From: Lamellibrachia satsuma
Taxonomy: Eukaryota > Annelida > Polychaeta > Sabellida > Siboglinidae
Assembly (NCBI GenBank): GCA_033239005.1
Contig: BSQZ01000004.1
Span: 14,231,507 to 14,295,506, forward strand
Reading direction: 5' to 3'
DNA: 64,000 bases
In this document: in pieces, positions 10,826 through 26,429 of the stretch
Numbering within the stretch: the stretch's first letter is position 1
Layout of the letters: each line of letters begins with the position of its first letter
Program-made: the position numbers and the translations under genes
Notes under the pieces: model-generated
What the model saw: only the letters and a program-made list of their open reading frames with translations
Told to the model about the DNA's origin: nothing
Databases searched by the model: none

Positions 10826-13800
10826 ATCCCCAATCAAAAATAGTGCATTAAATTAAGAACAAGAAATATATTTATTTCTACTGGAATTTAAATTGTTGAT
10901 CAAATTCTAGATTTATGTCAGATGTCTGATGATCTGACACTATCTGTCAGTGCTCAGGTACATCTGTGAAATCTAAAGAGTCGTTCACGTTACAACTACT
11001 GTTGATCCTGTACACAGAAAGAACTTTCTGCATCATATAAAAAATTTTAAACCGTGTGAAATTGCTAGTGCATAATACACACTGTGTATATATAACACAA
11101 TTAATTTGAAATAATTTGTTACAATATTACCATTAATCTTGTCAAACTATAACATTTGTATCACCACATTCCAACATTCGTTGTTCACTGAACCATATAA
11201 AATTTTCATGCAACCAAGTTAAACTTGACAATCCTGGTGATGTCATTACTAATATAACTACGTGAATTTTAGTATAATAATATATTAATCTCAATAACAT
11301 TATATACACTAATGTACGATTGAAAAAACAACACGTGAAACTGCTGTCCAATCCTACTTTTCCTTACCTGCTAGCACCCTCTTGATTTATGATGTCAGTG
11401 AAACTGCTGGTCTGCTACATGCTAACTGCCTTCACCAGAAGTCCCAATCTTCCACCCAGCACCCAGACCACCTACACCGATATCTCTGGTTCTTTCAACA
11501 ACACCCAGACAGGTTTCAATTGCGCCACTAAATAGATAGTAAGAACACTACCACCCACTGTTGTGTTTGTACGGCTAGCCATGTAATCTGTCACCAAATC
11601 AATCAACAGGGTGATACAGTTCTGAGGTAATACATTCTAGCCTGTCTGTCACAAGCCAGCAGCAACGATTCACTGGCAGCATGCAAGAACCCCGGTCACT
11701 CCCACCCCGGGGTCACAACCCCCTTCTAAATGGCTATCTCATCATGAAAAATGATCAGGGACTATGACAGTATGTCTTAAAATACTTTCCATCTAAGCAG
11801 TTGCTATCTTGGCCACGCTTGTAGCCATTGTCACTATTATTAAAAGCACACATAAAGCCAGTGTAAAAAGGGACCATGCTCTTTCATAAAATGAGCAAAA
11901 GAAATGCACAGAGACATGAAATGCCTCGGAAAGTAATTCACCACAAATTTATACATGTATGCTAACAATACTGTCATGTTTTCCTTATAGCTGAACGTTT
12001 TGTTTTTTGTACATAGGTGAAAGGTTATCGCAGCTTTAACAAATCGGTGACTTGTTGCTTTATTCGTGAAACCTAATGCACCAAGAAGCTAGTATCTGCC
12101 ACAAATGGAGGATGTTATGAAAGACTAAATTGCAATGCAGGTTGACTTTACAAATTGTGACCATGAGAAATCTTAAATAGCGTCGCTATCACAAAATCAT
12201 AAAGTTAATGGTTTGCAACTATCAGCCAAAACTTTTTCCTAACAACATATTTATGTAGATGAGTGAGCAACCAGGCAGCAGATCACCAAAATGATTAAAA
12301 GTGGCTATCAAAATGTATAGACTGCTAATGTTAGGTTAAAGAAGATATTGTTGTTTTAATCCACTCTTCTATGATGCCGGTGCTGGATGACTCTATGAGT
12401 AGACATCATTGGCTGATGATCCACTAATGTCACTGGGCTGTCTATCAGTATCTGTAGATGATAATCTAGATATATATCCATCATTGAAGCAGATCCACTA
12501 ATCCTGGTTCTAATCTAGGGACATTTCATGACTCCGCAACCATGTTCAACTAACCATTTAAATTTAGGAATTTGGCAATTTTAAAGCACACGTCGAAGAC
12601 GCAAATTTCTTTTCTCTCACGCAGAGCAGCTCAGCCCATGATGAAGAGAAGGAAAACACGTTCACCTGTCTTCAATATCAGACCTGCCAGTGCATTCTCA
12701 CTTGTGACTCCCCAGGAGTTAAGCATCCATACTGTTGATATACATCCCAGATGTGTGCCCACGCTACTTGCCCACAATAATTCCTATTTGCCCGCAGGAG
12801 GGAGGCCACTTCCAGGCAATGGTCCCAGCTGCTGATGGAAGACTCCCCGCCTTCTAAGTTCTAGGAACCTAGATGTCGCCTCAGATTCCCGGCCATACTT
12901 GGGTTGCAGCCCCACTTACACCATCACTCAACACGCTTTTCTTGTGTGAAATCGGACCCAGTTTGATTTGTACAACACATGGCAATGAACCGTCTACCTC
13001 TAGCATTCAAACGAAGAACCTGGAGTGATTTCAGCCAGCTGCCGCTCGAGTCACTGAGGGAAGCAGGCTGGCACAGGAGGATTATGGGTAGCCGGGCGAA
13101 ACAAGACATGCATGGGAAGCTGTTTTTGAGGCCAGGTTATTGTTGGTTGATTCATTAGGTTCTATATTTAGCTCTGGAATATCGTACCTTATTAGATTAA
13201 ATAATTGCCATGGGTGCAGTGGAATTGTGGACAGATGGGATAATATTTGAAACACAGATATTTAGGAATGTTGATTTCTTAGGGTTATTCAATACCACTG
13301 TCAAGTATTTGGGATGATTTTATGGGCTTGAATGACATACTGAAAAACTACAACACAAAATGTTCCCAAATTAATAATCTCCAAATGTGAGGTCTGTAAT
13401 TAAACAAGTTGTATATATATATAGTTCTGGAAAAAAAATTTTTTTGTGTTTGGTAACTGCATTTTTTCTAAATAAAAAATAACAGATGTCTTACTAGTAA
13501 TGTCGTCACTAAAACTATACTTTCCTTAGCCTCACCACTGATCTGTTCATTTGCCTATGCTGTAAGTGCAGCATAACACATGACCATTCATTTAGCCATC
13601 CTCATGTTGTAGCACCAGTAAACACAGTCTTGTCCTGGCAACATCTCTGCACAACCAAATCCTTTCTAAATAATTATATCCTTCACTTCCTGTGAGGATG
13701 CAATTTGCACAGACACATTTGTATTTGGTTGGGTTCCACACGCTGAGAAGTTCTATGGAAATACAGTATATTCAATTGCTGAAGAAATCCATATTACTCC

Positions 13801-14410
13801 CCAAATTTGCATGATCAATGCTAGTGATGAAATTTGGCAATCCATAAAAAAAACAATATTCCTGGTCATACGCAGTGGACATAGGCAAAGTGCAGAAGAT
13901 GGATTCAGTACATCTGTAAGAGGCTCCAAAAGGTGTTGAATAAGTCTGTCTACTGAGTTATAGACACCCAAACCACAGTTAATGTTTTGAAACAGCAGAG
14001 AGTCTAGCTCTGGAAAACATCACTAATCTGTGACAAACATCTGGGAGTTTCTGGCATTATAGTCACAGTAGCATCTCAGACAATTGTAAAACTGTACGTG
14101 TCCCCTACAATTACAACATTTACACTAATCATATAAACTCTGACAGTGCAGCTAGTCTGTATGTTCTTGGCTTCTGTGTCCATCACATTGACATTAGATT
14201 AAAGCTTGACAAAAACCATGCTGATGCAAGATATATTTATTTTATTCAATAGTGTTTGAGTGATGCTACCATTAACTACTAACATTGCTGCTAAATGGCA
14301 TTACATAGAAGAGAACAATTACTTATGCACTGTTTTTGTTCTGTATATCATGCAATTCTGGTTGTTCTCGTATCCAACATGTAGGTATCACAGGTATCCA
14401 AAAAATATAT
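10826..14410. other. AT-rich non-coding DNA, nothing recognised
   Basis: No gene, array or repeat could be matched. Short open frames, such as 12572-12835, lack any recognisable motif. A pyrimidine-rich patch with CCCACCCCGGGG near 11700 stands out only by composition. Confidence 0.4.
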
Positions 14411-14414
14411 GGGT

Positions 14415-14610
14415 ATATGTCTCATGATAAATGTGCCGACTTGACTTCCTGATGCCATGTCTAGTGATAGCCAAGAACAGCTGGCAGTGGAATGAACCAG
14501 TGTATTATGTAACATAACAGTGATGTTGCCTCACAGTATCATTCATTCTCTCCCATCAGTCAGAGTGGGAAGTCAGACCAACCCCACAGGCTGTACAGTA
14601 ATTCATTTGT
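14415..14610. repeat. Dispersed repeat, unclassified (partner at 10456-10640)
   Basis: Second copy of the unclassified repeat, sharing TGATAAATGTG, GTGGAATG and TATGTAACATAACAGTGATG with the 10.5 kb copy in the same order. Similarity is patchy, so both copies are old. Confidence 0.45.
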
Positions 14611-15244
14611 TCATGTAAGATTCTCTAAACAGTGTTTGAAAGAAGCTGGCTCAAAACTGTAGGGGTAAGACCACAGTTGACCTTCCTGTTTACTGTTTCA
14701 CAAGAATGTAGGGCGTATGATATGTGAATTTAAATGATTCATATGATGTGAGACAAGTGCAACTGAACAGGCATATTCACAGGTTTGTTTGTAGAAGAAT
14801 GTACCTTTACCTTTAGAAGCTACTGGCTGTGAAATAGTAATTTTTTGAGAGTTTAACAGGCGGAGGGATTTATGGGAATTTTTCTGCTTTGGGCCACGTG
14901 AGTGCATGAATACATGGCTATTTTGTCAAAATTGACGGGCATTGTATGTTTAAAAGAGCTGGATTTTGACAAAACTTGGTCAGCATGTCAACGAGATGAT
15001 GGCAGTTGTTGTGAAAATTTTTCAGAATTTTTGACGGTCATGTTTTCTTATAATCAGACAAAACGTTAACATGACCACAAATGCAATTCTCTACTGTGGT
15101 CTTCCCCCTATAAACGTTGCAGTTACTTGACACTTTGCGAATAAAGCTGCGGATATTCTTGGCACCATGTACATGAGATAGAACAGAGAGGAGAGAACCA
15201 TGCCTGTAAACAGCTGTAAAACATGTAGACAAGAAGCAGCCCTG

Positions 15245-15440
15245 CTCTAGAGGACTACATGGGCTCCAGGTCGTGTGGCTCACTAAGTGGATTCTAGAAG
15301 GTCATGTGGCTCACTACATGGGCTCTAGAAGGTCGTGTGGCTCACTGCGTGGGGTTCAGGAGGTTGTGTGGCTCACTACGAGGGCTGTAGAAGGCTAAAT
15401 ATGAGGGCTATGGAAGGTCATGTGGCTAACTACAGTGCTT
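15245..15440 (+). repeat. Degenerate tandem repeat of about 31 bp
   Basis: The motif GTGTGGCTCACTACATGGGC TCTAGAAGGTC recurs about six times with many substitutions (GGATTCTAGAAGGTC, GGGCTCTAGAAGGTC, GGGGTTCAGGAGGTT, GGGCTGTAGAAGG). The divergence between units marks an old array. Confidence 0.8.
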
Positions 15441-15689
15441 GCCCACACTTTGTTAAGTTAAGTGTCTATACAACCTTTCATGCCTTGCCTGGGTACATCT
15501 GTCTAATCCCCTCTTCAGGGCATCCATCATGTCTGAGCAGACTGTATACCAATAGCTTATTGTACAGACCCTGCTTGTGTTCTCTATCGTATCTCCACAC
15601 AGACATAGTTGCACACAAACGTTGTGAGCGTAGTCATCCATGTTTTCTTAAGGTACCAGCCGTTGGTGCATTTTATAATGAGTTCCCAC

Positions 15690-16065
15690 AGGTATAAAAC
15701 ACAACCGGAAGAGGAAGACTGACAGCTCCAGCAACAGCTGAGATGGATGAAGATGTTGATGGTGATAGAGTGTGAGAGACTGGCAGGCATCCTACCAAAG
15801 GGAAGAGGAACCGAAGCACTGCTTTGGGTGTGTTCAATGTGAAGTTAGCAGAATTGTTCAACAGATGTTGCTCACAACATAACACCGAAGGAAAAGGGTC
15901 AGACCACAACTAAGATGGGTGGACAGCATAAAGAGGGATGTCGGAAAGGCAGAGGAGGACGACAAGTGGAGGGAGACGGCTGCAGATAGGGAGAGGTGGG
16001 AAGGAATAACAGCTGGGTGGTGCAACAGTACGTGGTCTAGCCTCACTCCTTCATAAAGGAAGCAG
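15690..16065 (+). mobile_element. LINE 3' coding end, 5'-truncated relic
   Basis: Broken frames near 15895-16050 read as the C-terminus common to many LINE reverse transcriptases: a basic RWVDSIKRDV block followed by a RETAADRERW block. A related copy lies at 37815-37990, starting from the same GGGTCAGACCACAA. Stops and frameshifts rule out a product. Confidence 0.6.
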
Positions 16066-17252
16066 CGAGGAAGGACACAAAGCAAAGAAGAAACAAACAA
16101 ATATGCCCATTCTCTGACATGCTGCCACGTCAAATATCACATTCCAATAAACCAGAACGTCGATCCATTCAAGGACGCCTAATTCTTGGTAGTTTCTTAA
16201 AATACAAAAAAAAACTGCCATAACATCTGCGATGTACACCAAAATTGCGCTTAGCATGTCACAATAACCTGATTCAAGGTCTCCTTGTCATTCAACACCT
16301 ACTCCATACGAGTTACAACTACTTATACTCATTATACATAATAGAACAGGTAAAAATATTAATCCCAGGTGTTCACATTAACAGAATAACCTGCTCCGCG
16401 GTCCAATTCTGACTGAGCTATATTTACAGCTATCACCAACTGCTAAAAACGTACACCCACCTGTTTTCAGCAACGACTTGCTATCATAACAATTAGGTGT
16501 AGTAGCAACACTACATTTCTAACATACCTTGACTGTGCTGCCGTACCACTGGACTCTGTCTCAATCATGTTCTTGCATCAACCTCAGGCCTACTAGTGGG
16601 GCCTCCTAATGCAAGAACCACTTGAGTACTGGAGCAGGTGTATAGTGTTATTTATGGTGGGCAGCTCCAGCAATGTGTGGAACAGTCCACTCAAGCCACG
16701 ACTGGACCAGGACCTCTGTACCTCTGTTCTCAACAAACATATCAATCAGTTCTCCACTTGTACAGGAGTTCAGCAAAAGGGACTTGCAATACTCACTCAA
16801 CCATGCCAGATACTTGGTCAACCATAACAGCTGCTGTGTTGTTTACAAACTCTGTTTACCTGCTAAATATCTCATTGTGGTTTCCCATTCCCTAAAATGT
16901 GTTGGCACGTTAATTTTGCAACGTCATTTACTCTACTTTTTGACAATCACAATGCTTAATTCAAGAAATCTCTGGCATAATGAGTTTCAACAAACAGGTG
17001 CACCCTGCTAGATTACCTGCAAGGTAGTGAGGTGTTTTTATAACCGATCTTCAGATGGTGGACATCATTATTAAATGTCGTTCCTTCACATGTTTGACAC
17101 ATTTCAAAGAATGGCACTTCAAGAAAGGCATTGCATCTCACGAACTAAGATCATTGAAAATACACTGGGCATGAAGAACAATAGTGCGTCCTACCAACAA
17201 TTTCCGGTACAAGGCAAAAATTTTATTTAAAAGAACAAGTTTTAAGTGTTGA

Positions 17253-17284
<32 letters not shown>

Positions 17285-20200
17285 GTCTCCTACTAGATAA
17301 TTAAAAAATAATTGTTTATTTATTTATTAGCAACAGAGGAAAACAAACACCGCAATGAACACAAATGTAATAACCGTTGGCTATGTACAAGTATACTGAA
17401 ACTGTAATGTGGGGGGAGTCCATAAGCCCTGAAGTAACCCGTGATCCCCAATTAATGGCCCAAGACATAAACAGGCATAAATCTAGAGCTTTCATCAAAT
17501 GAACAACTAATCAGCAAGCCCGAACACACAGATAATGAGAGACAGAGGAAACGTGCCATTTATTCTAGATATCACAAATAGGCTTCATTGATCAGCTTAG
17601 AATCAATCACCTTAGTGAATCTTGATTGACATAATTTTATTACTCATAGGAAGCCTCATAACTGTAAGGAAAGTGTAGGTTCAGAATCTTGTTTAGACAT
17701 GGCAAAACACTACATGATCCAAGATAACAAACAATAAAATTGCAGCATCTTTAATGATCATTCTTTTACAAAACGTTTTGCATTGTCAGTGTGATTGAAG
17801 ATATTTGCACAATTACAAGATTAACATTTGTAAAATGCTATGAAGATATGATGTATATATACCGGTGCATAGTGTCCCATTATTTTCATAATATATATGC
17901 AAAACAAATATGTCTGAAATACCAAACAAATATGCTTGGGAAGTGACTCAAAAAGCATTTTCCTACATGGTAGCTTGAAATGTTTTTAATGCTACCATGT
18001 TTTTGAAAACACACAATGTTTCGTGTTTCTCAAACAAATGGAAGTGATACGAGAACAACAAATACAAAATACATTCATAGGTGGACAATTCAATAAGCTG
18101 ATCACCATTTGACAGTGGTACTAAGGACTGACAAATGACACACAGACACATCACAAAGTTGGCAAAAGAATTGTCATATAAATGCGCACCAGCACACGTC
18201 TCTACATATTTTACACATAAATCACACTGTGGTTGCACCATAGTGACATTTCGCCTTCAATTTGCAAAACAAACGACCCTCCTAAGAAGAAAACAATACT
18301 GACAAATCTCCTGAACACTGACCAATTTGTTATTCAAATTGAACACAATCCGGTAAGATTGTTGCACATGGAAAAAAATTATAAAGTTGCGTCAATACCA
18401 AAGCAATAGCGAATTATGTATTACAAGATAGCAAATTGCATTTAAACAGCTTGAAAGAACTCCTATTTATTATAGATAAATTGTACCTCAGATGTTGGAT
18501 TAATAATAAGTCTGTCACTTAAATTAATTTTTTTGTGGTATTGTAATCCTCTGGATTCCCTTGCTGCATGTTCCGATAAAAGGAACATTTCAGTCGCTCT
18601 TTACTGCGCCGTGGTCTCATTAGACTTCATAATGAGCACCGGTAAACAAGGGATTTCTCTAATTACAGTATTCTGTCAAAACAATTTTCAAATGTGAGTT
18701 ATGTGGGAAATTCTTAATCACCTGAAAAAAGAAACAAGACCCATTTTGGTGTCACATTTACAAGACAGACGCTTTTAGCAAGAATCGGAAATATAAGCAA
18801 ATTCTCTGAACTTTCATCTGGATTACTGAAAAATCAAGCTCCCATCAACGCCATAAAGTAACATCTATTTTGAGCAGCTTTATTTGATTTCTGCATATCA
18901 TAGTACACAACAGGAAACATATAATGATATCCACATTATATTTTCTAACTGAAAACACCAATTATATTTTCACCAATTACTTTTAAAAACAAAGCACCAA
19001 TTCCAATTTTGGAACTGGATTTTCAATTCCAATTACAATGTAACTGACCCCAAGTCTGAATGATACACATGGGTCTTCGTAGCATGCAGACATTTACAGT
19101 TTACGTAGGCAGTGTGATAGAGTGATGTATTAAATGTTGTATTTGATGCAGTAATAAGCTGATTAGAGATTATACCCACTCTTCAGCAGACAATATTTAT
19201 GCCCATTTCCGACTTCTGTTGCAGTTATTGATCAAAATCACTATCTGGTATTCCAGTTATGAATGACTAACTAGGTTTACAACAGACAGGCTTGTTCATG
19301 ACAAATCAATTTGTTCATAGATTGCTAGACATAAATTGCTTGGTGCACTTCAAATTGTCACACTATTAACAGTAACTGTTGATACTGTAGCATCTGGTTT
19401 ATAATTTACTGGGCTAAATTTTCTTTGTGCAGTAGTCCAATTCTGTATAATATATGATACACAAATACTAACATTTGAGCCATAATTGTCCTTAGCTTTG
19501 CAAATGCAACAACAATTTTACTGTTTTGAAGAATGCTAGCGAAACGTGTTTATTATGTTCGTAAATCACATCTTATATTTCATTATGGAAATCACTTTCA
19601 TCAGCGACAATAATAACCACACCAGTGCGAGAGTTTATTGCAAATATCTTCCTGGAGCACATCCTCTGTAGGCATAAATTGTCTGCTGTTTGCATGCTAA
19701 CTTTACAGATGAACGCTGTCACTGCGATGCCCAAGCAACAACTAGACAGCAAGGAGCCTGCCTGACACCATGACACGGGCAAGCACGACACTGTCTGGCT
19801 GACAAATAAAAACAGTACCGCTTTCTACATAAACAAAGTTTTTTATTGGTTGAGGTTAATTACTTTGGCTGAAGTAAATCTATAGCCTTCGTTTATCCCC
19901 AGAACAGGGCCTAGCAAAACATATATTGTTTATATCAGAATATGTGCTTAGAATTGTTCTTAACACTGTTTCCATTATATGTATACTATGTAGAGTACTT
20001 GAGATCAAAGATGCATATTATACTACACGACTTGAAGGCACCCTGATAAACTTTTGATTATATAAATCATATAATACCCTCTTGCTGTTACTCATAATGT
20101 TACATTGGGTTTATGCTCCCAAAGTTAACTGTTGGACTTTTTGCTTGTAGACTGATGTTTTAATGGTTCACTGTAAAAACACATCCCCCCATTAGCAATG

Positions 20201-23200
20201 TCATTTGTTATGCAGCCTGACCATCCAGTGCAAATTTAAAGTAAAATAGTTAAGTAAGTAAATCTGACATCTAGTAATATGTGCAATAAATACCACACTA
20301 TTTAATGTAAATTTACTAGTCCGTGAACATATAGCAAACCAAACTATACATAGTACATACTGAGATACAAAATACTGAAGTTCCTGATGTAAACCGTGAG
20401 GCGCTCAGTACCCGGGCGGAAACATTATCGACAGAAAATAAGAACTCCTTGATCATTTTATGAGGGTAAATCCACACCTCAGTGCCCAGTTCCGTTCACG
20501 GACTAGCCCTCTGTATGGAGCAGCTGGTCTGGACACCCAGGAGTATCTGTTGTACACAAATTCCAAAATAATAGAGGTAACGCAGAAAATCTGCAGAACT
20601 TTGCCAATTTATCAGCTGGTTTTTCTAAACAACCTGCACAGTCATGCAATTAACTTTGTGACATTTTTGTGACATTATTATACCTAAATGATAAGTGCAA
20701 GTCTTTTTCCAGATCAATTCTGGTACATACCAAATGCTTCATGCCAGTGACAGATTTACAATGTCCCATTATTCATTTCGACTTCATCAGACAATCTCAA
20801 CGTAATACTAAACAGTTTACACCAATCACAATACTGTAAAATAATATTATTTTTAATAAATACTTCTACATAGCACAGCAAAACTATCAACCAAAATACT
20901 TTGGCATTTTGTCAACTTTAATTAACACTAGCCAATACTTCATGCAGTCAGTTTTTATCAAGCAGTGAGATCGCTTAGACTGCCATCCAGGGAGTTTATG
21001 GTTATCGATATTAAGAACATATTTTCTTTAATTAAGTCTGCGGTTCGTTTATGGCACCCAAATGTCAAATAAACCAGCTGCAGTCTTGACATGATCCAAA
21101 TGAGAACTTCTGACAAATTGCTGCAAACATCGAAAACAGAAACATGCAGACACAGCAGAACGTCAAACAAAGTTCCTTTGTGTTCCTTTCTTTAGTTGCA
21201 GGCAAGAGTAACAAAAACTACTATGTCGGGTCTTTGGCACTTCTTTCAATTACAGTGAAATGAGTGGAATGTATAACAAGTTACCTGCATGGCAGGAAAC
21301 GTCACTCACTGTGACTACCTTTGGTACACCTCGACTGGCTCTCATAGTGTGGACAAGGGTTGACAGGTTTTTGCAACCCACCTAACAAAACCGCCGTGAC
21401 AAATACCTGATTTTGGCATCCAAAAATCTGGTAAAAAACATTTTACCAGTTTTTATCAACTGTCCTGGTGGAAACAGGTTTTGCCAGTAAAAATCAACCC
21501 TGCTTAACTAAATCTGACTGGTTAGTTGACAAAATAATTTCTTCAAAAATGTGTTCATTGTTTTTTATGAGAGAATACTATTACAATGTGGTTTTGTTTG
21601 ATGTTTATTGAGTTTTTGCAAAAAAAATATGAACATCAAATACATATATTTATTATAGGCTTCTGGAAAACAGCAAATACAAATATACAAAATCAGCATA
21701 TTTAAATACAAATATACATATCGATGTTGAAGGGTCAAAACAATGGAATTCTATTTTGATCTACACCATGTGGCTGGTTGGATATGTGTATATTACACTA
21801 ACTACACACAAAAAGGGACTTTCATTATCTTGATTCCTTGACAGATATGTCATGGAAGAACCAAAACAATTGAAAATCCATTTTCGTGGTATTTTTCTTA
21901 GTAAAATGCGTTTCTTTTTTCCGTTACATTCTTTCCTAGCAAAGTGTGTTACTTTTTTCCATTACTTTCCTTCTGTTTACAGCTTGAAACAGTCTGAACT
22001 TTCTTGGGACAGATGGCAGGTGTTTCAGAGCACCCATTCAGATCAGGTCATTAAATACATGGCCTTCCACCATAGAGACAGAACACAGGCGGCTGAGGGC
22101 AATAAAGAGATTCTGAGATCCACCCGCCCACACAATCAACTGATAACAACAGGCACACAGATTGCATCAGCAATATAAAATCTACCAGTTCAGACACTCT
22201 AATGTCTTGGAAACATTATCAACATGCAAATGATTCTGGCCATCTGGAAGTTCGACCTATGGAAGAGCCGATTCTATAGTCAGGAGTAATTAAAAAGCAA
22301 CAAAAAAGAAATTACCATTTCAGTGAACATTACAAGCATGCATGCAAAATTGTTAAGAAATTCGTCAGGCTGAATGGTTGGGCGGTAGTTGCAATATATA
22401 TTTCAGTCAATTTCTTAAGGTAAAAAAATCTACATTCCAAAAAAAGAATCCCCTTGCAGTTGAGTGTACGGACACTGTAAAATTCAAGGCCATTTCAAGA
22501 CTTTTTAAGGCTACTGAGAAGAAAATCAACGCTCCATTTCATAGATTATTATGGTATGCAATCACAAAAAAAAAACAACTGATACTGGCAGAAAATTGAC
22601 AGAATTCCCAAAGATTGACAATGTCGGAATCGCTGTCTTGTCATTTAATATTATCAGTGTATTTTTCCCATGAGCACACAAGTTATTTTGATGCTGCCGA
22701 TCCAAACGTAGGCACGCAGACTTGGTGCTACATAGCAGTAATAATTAGATTTACAAAAATAAGACTACTTGGCAAAATGCACGGATTTTAAAGCATTCAA
22801 GGCCCGGTATGTACCCTGAATTGATAAACATTCTTTCATTTAGCAAATCAGCAACATTCCAACATAACTTGCGGAGGCTGTCATTTCAACAAGATTTCAA
22901 TGCAATCACCCCTCTCCCCTTTCATCACAGCCACACCCAATAGAACTGAGGATCAACTAATCCCATTTTTCAAACCCTAGAAGTAGAACCGGTCTCCCAC
23001 CCAGCCACCGGAACTGCTCTCTTTTCCCATGCATCTATGGGAAGTGCTGATAAGAAGGCCAGGGGTGACTTATACATGAAAGCTAAAGTGTGAAGTGAAC
23101 ATCCACTCCCATTTTGCTCCTGGGGTGTTTCCCAGGCAAAGTGGGGCCCACAGTCATAAAAAACATGCTCCCCCTGGGCTGAAGTGGTGCTTAAGGGACT

Positions 23201-26200
23201 GATCATGAAGTGTAATTTAAGATCTTCCGGCACTTATCATTGCCACACACAAGGTACGAGCACAATATTTTGGTGCCAACCACAAAGTTGAACAAATATC
23301 ATGACATTCCCCCCTCAAAAATGTATTGATCAATTTGACTTAAATATAAATTTAAATTTTTTATTTGAAATTATTTTCTAGCGTAATTCGGATTAAAATA
23401 TCATGACATTCCCCCTCAAATATGCGAAACATATCGATTTATTTCATTTCAATTTATTTTTCTGTGTAGGCTTGGCCAAGGATTTTCCACAGATATTGCC
23501 CTTATTTCTGCATGTCCGCCAAACGTTCTTATTAAATGTATTGAAATAAAATTGACACTACAAAAACGTCACCATGTTGTTCACGTGTTAAATTTCTCTG
23601 TGATAACTCAAAATTAACTGGCCACTGCGACACGCTGCTGGCTCCAAGATGCTATGCTGTTACGCAGACTTGAAGCGCCTCGCTTGGCGTTTTGGACCAA
23701 TTGAAAAATCACACGAAAAACATGCTGCATTCATAGACCTCGCGTTGTGTCAATATTTGTCCTATCTGGTCGAAATAAAGTTTATTTTGGTTGAAAGCTT
23801 TGAGTGAGTTTTACCCGAGTTCCAACATTTCAGCAACTCGCTTCTCGTACCATTAGGTAAGTTGTTGTATACTAAGCATATGTAAGATATTTTTGCATAC
23901 TGTGACACATAATAGCAAACAAATATGATATACGCAACATATTATATTTTACTGATAATTTGTAATGAATAATTTGAGTATTTGGTTATCGCTAAACCCT
24001 CATTAGTGGATTGTCATGATTTCTTTTCAATCATTTACATGTTTATGTGACATTAAAACAGTAATTAGAGGCGCGTGATGTCATTCGTTGGCACGCATCA
24101 ATAAACGAGTTACTGAGGTGCTAAAAATAGTAAATAAAACCTCCTTCCATTCGTAGTATATTCACAGCAAAATTTGTCTTTTTGAAAGAAATTTTTTATT
24201 TGAAACATAATTTACCTTTTGCTGAAAGAAATTGAAACGGATTTTGCCCTGTTTTGAAATGGAAAATCAGTAGCCCTAGAAATACATAATCATAAACATG
24301 GTAAATGTTTACCCAAATTGATTGATATTACATACAAACATTGGTTTTTGTTAAATTCGTGATTACCAGTTGCTCAGTTTAATATTAATTATTATATAAA
24401 TTATGATTATGGCAACATTTCTTTCAGAACTGAACTGTCTAATCTAAACAGATTTCAGAAAAAAATACATATACATCTATATATGAAAAATAATATCAAT
24501 AATATTGAAATTTATGATGAATAACAAATTGAATTAATCATCATCATGATTCTGACTGCCTAGTGGGTGATTTTTATTTTACTGTATTATTATGCTATCA
24601 TCAGTTGCTTGCCACATTTCGCTTTTACTTGGATGAAATCACTAACTGAATGACTGAATGACTTATTAGACAGCATTAAGATTGAGTAACATTTTGTTAT
24701 AATTAATTATTACGGTTTTCAAATTCAATTCAAAGTCTTTCACGTTAACTTTTCCATGTGTTCATTGAATGATTTACACTTCAGTTGTGACTACATATGA
24801 TAACTTGCTCAAAGCTATATCAGGAATATCCCATTATTTCTTATTCATTTATTATGTTGTAATGGTTGTTCTGGTTTCACCTGGTTTTGCTCCCAACTAT
24901 CAGGAGGAATCACTCCAGTGCAAGAACCGTGACATCCCAGAAGCCCTCTTCACTGTTCACTACCAGCATGATACAACAGTGATTCCTCGATTGCTTGACT
25001 TTTGTCTCACTCTAAGATTATCATTGGTACAGTTGCGCTAAAAGCATTCTGGCACAAGGTAAATGACCTTCAGAAAAAGCATCTGAAACTGAAGAAAAGT
25101 CATAACGCAAGGTGATTACGAGGAGGCAGCCGTCAACACGACAATCTTTCTGGACATCGCATTCTGTAACACTTCTGCTAGTGCTCCTGGTGCTGGTGTT
25201 GTTCAACTTTAACATGTCACGATGTCAAGTTCTCCAGTTTGTGTGAAAGAAACATCCACCATTGATCCATCAGAGTGCACAGATACTGCAATGTCTTCCC
25301 AACCAGAACCTGTATTGAAAGGATGTGCAACCCCTGTTTTTCTACCCAGAGATCGTGTTCATCTTCATTTACGACTCAGTTGTAGTTTTGACATTTTCCG
25401 TGAACCTTGATTCAAGGGAAAAAAATTCAAGTAATCTTCCATTTTACCACATTTTTATTTGCCTCTGTGGTATTTTTAAATTTTGTGTTTGTCTCCCACC
25501 ATGTTCTGAATTGACAAAACAGATTTACACATTTTCAAAATATAATATCTCTGAAAGTATCATTCACATCCGTCCTATATTTTGTGTACTTATTGTACGT
25601 ATTGTTGTTCTTGGATATATGTAATATTGTGAGATTTTAGCCATAAACTAAAAAGTCATGGTTGGTCACCAAATGGCATTTTGTGAATAAAATGTTTGCC
25701 CAGTCCTATTCTGGAGTACTTTTTTAGTGTACCACTATTTCTAAACATGTAACATGCAACTGTTGTGGTCACAAAACAACATTGCTAAAATGTAGTACTA
25801 GTAACTGTCATATCTTGGTTTGAATTTGTTTAATACGGCAGTGATTTAAATCAATGATTTAATAAAACAACTAAGTGATTTAAATAAAAAATCAACTTAT
25901 TTAAATTGACCACCCCGGGTCCAGCACCCCCTAGTAATTTTGTTAATATTTCTGCTCCACACGCAATGTTTAACACTACACAAAATGTTCGGGCACCGCG
26001 GCAATATTTCAGCATCACATGCAATATTTTTGCCATTAAACTTAACATTTAAACAAACACACAATGTTTTGGCATCTAGTTCATTAGCCTAAGAGAGATT
26101 GTTTGACTGTAAAGATGAACACAGCTGAAGCAACATACACAGGAAACTAACAAATCATTTGACCTTCGCAATGACACCCGACATGCTGCCTGTGTAACTT

Positions 26201-26425
26201 AACAATGTCACTTACAAGAGTTAGAAAAAACAACCGCCAAGTTAATGACTGACATAACGACGTAATGATGATAATAATGACAGACCCATGCCCTTTTCAT
26301 CAGTTCGTTTTGACAAGTATAATTGCTAAATAGCAACATTCTAGTTGTAGAAGTGGACCCGCCAGTATAATGAGCATTCTCGATACAACCTGTGTCACCT
26401 AACATTCTGTATATGACAGTACCCA
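16066..26425. other. Ten kilobases of AT-rich DNA without supported genes
   Basis: I read both strands for exon-like stretches, retroelement motifs, tRNA boxes and tandem arrays. I found only short AT dinucleotide runs (about 17257-17284) and anonymous open frames. LIM zinc-finger signatures (CxxC...HxxC) expected for downstream exons of the PET-LIM gene were not seen on the minus strand. This stretch is plausibly an intron of that gene. Confidence 0.4.
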
Positions 26426-26429
26426 ATCA

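Noticed and set aside
21852..22178. 108-codon plus-strand frame
   Set aside because: No recognisable domain and no promoter or splice context. Chance is the simplest explanation.
24890..25410. Possible coding relic (frames with KVNDLQKKHLKLKKSHNA and DYEEAAVNTTIFLDI pieces)
   Set aside because: The pieces lie in different frames with stops and I cannot name a family. It may be a decayed transposon or pseudogene, but support is too thin to annotate.
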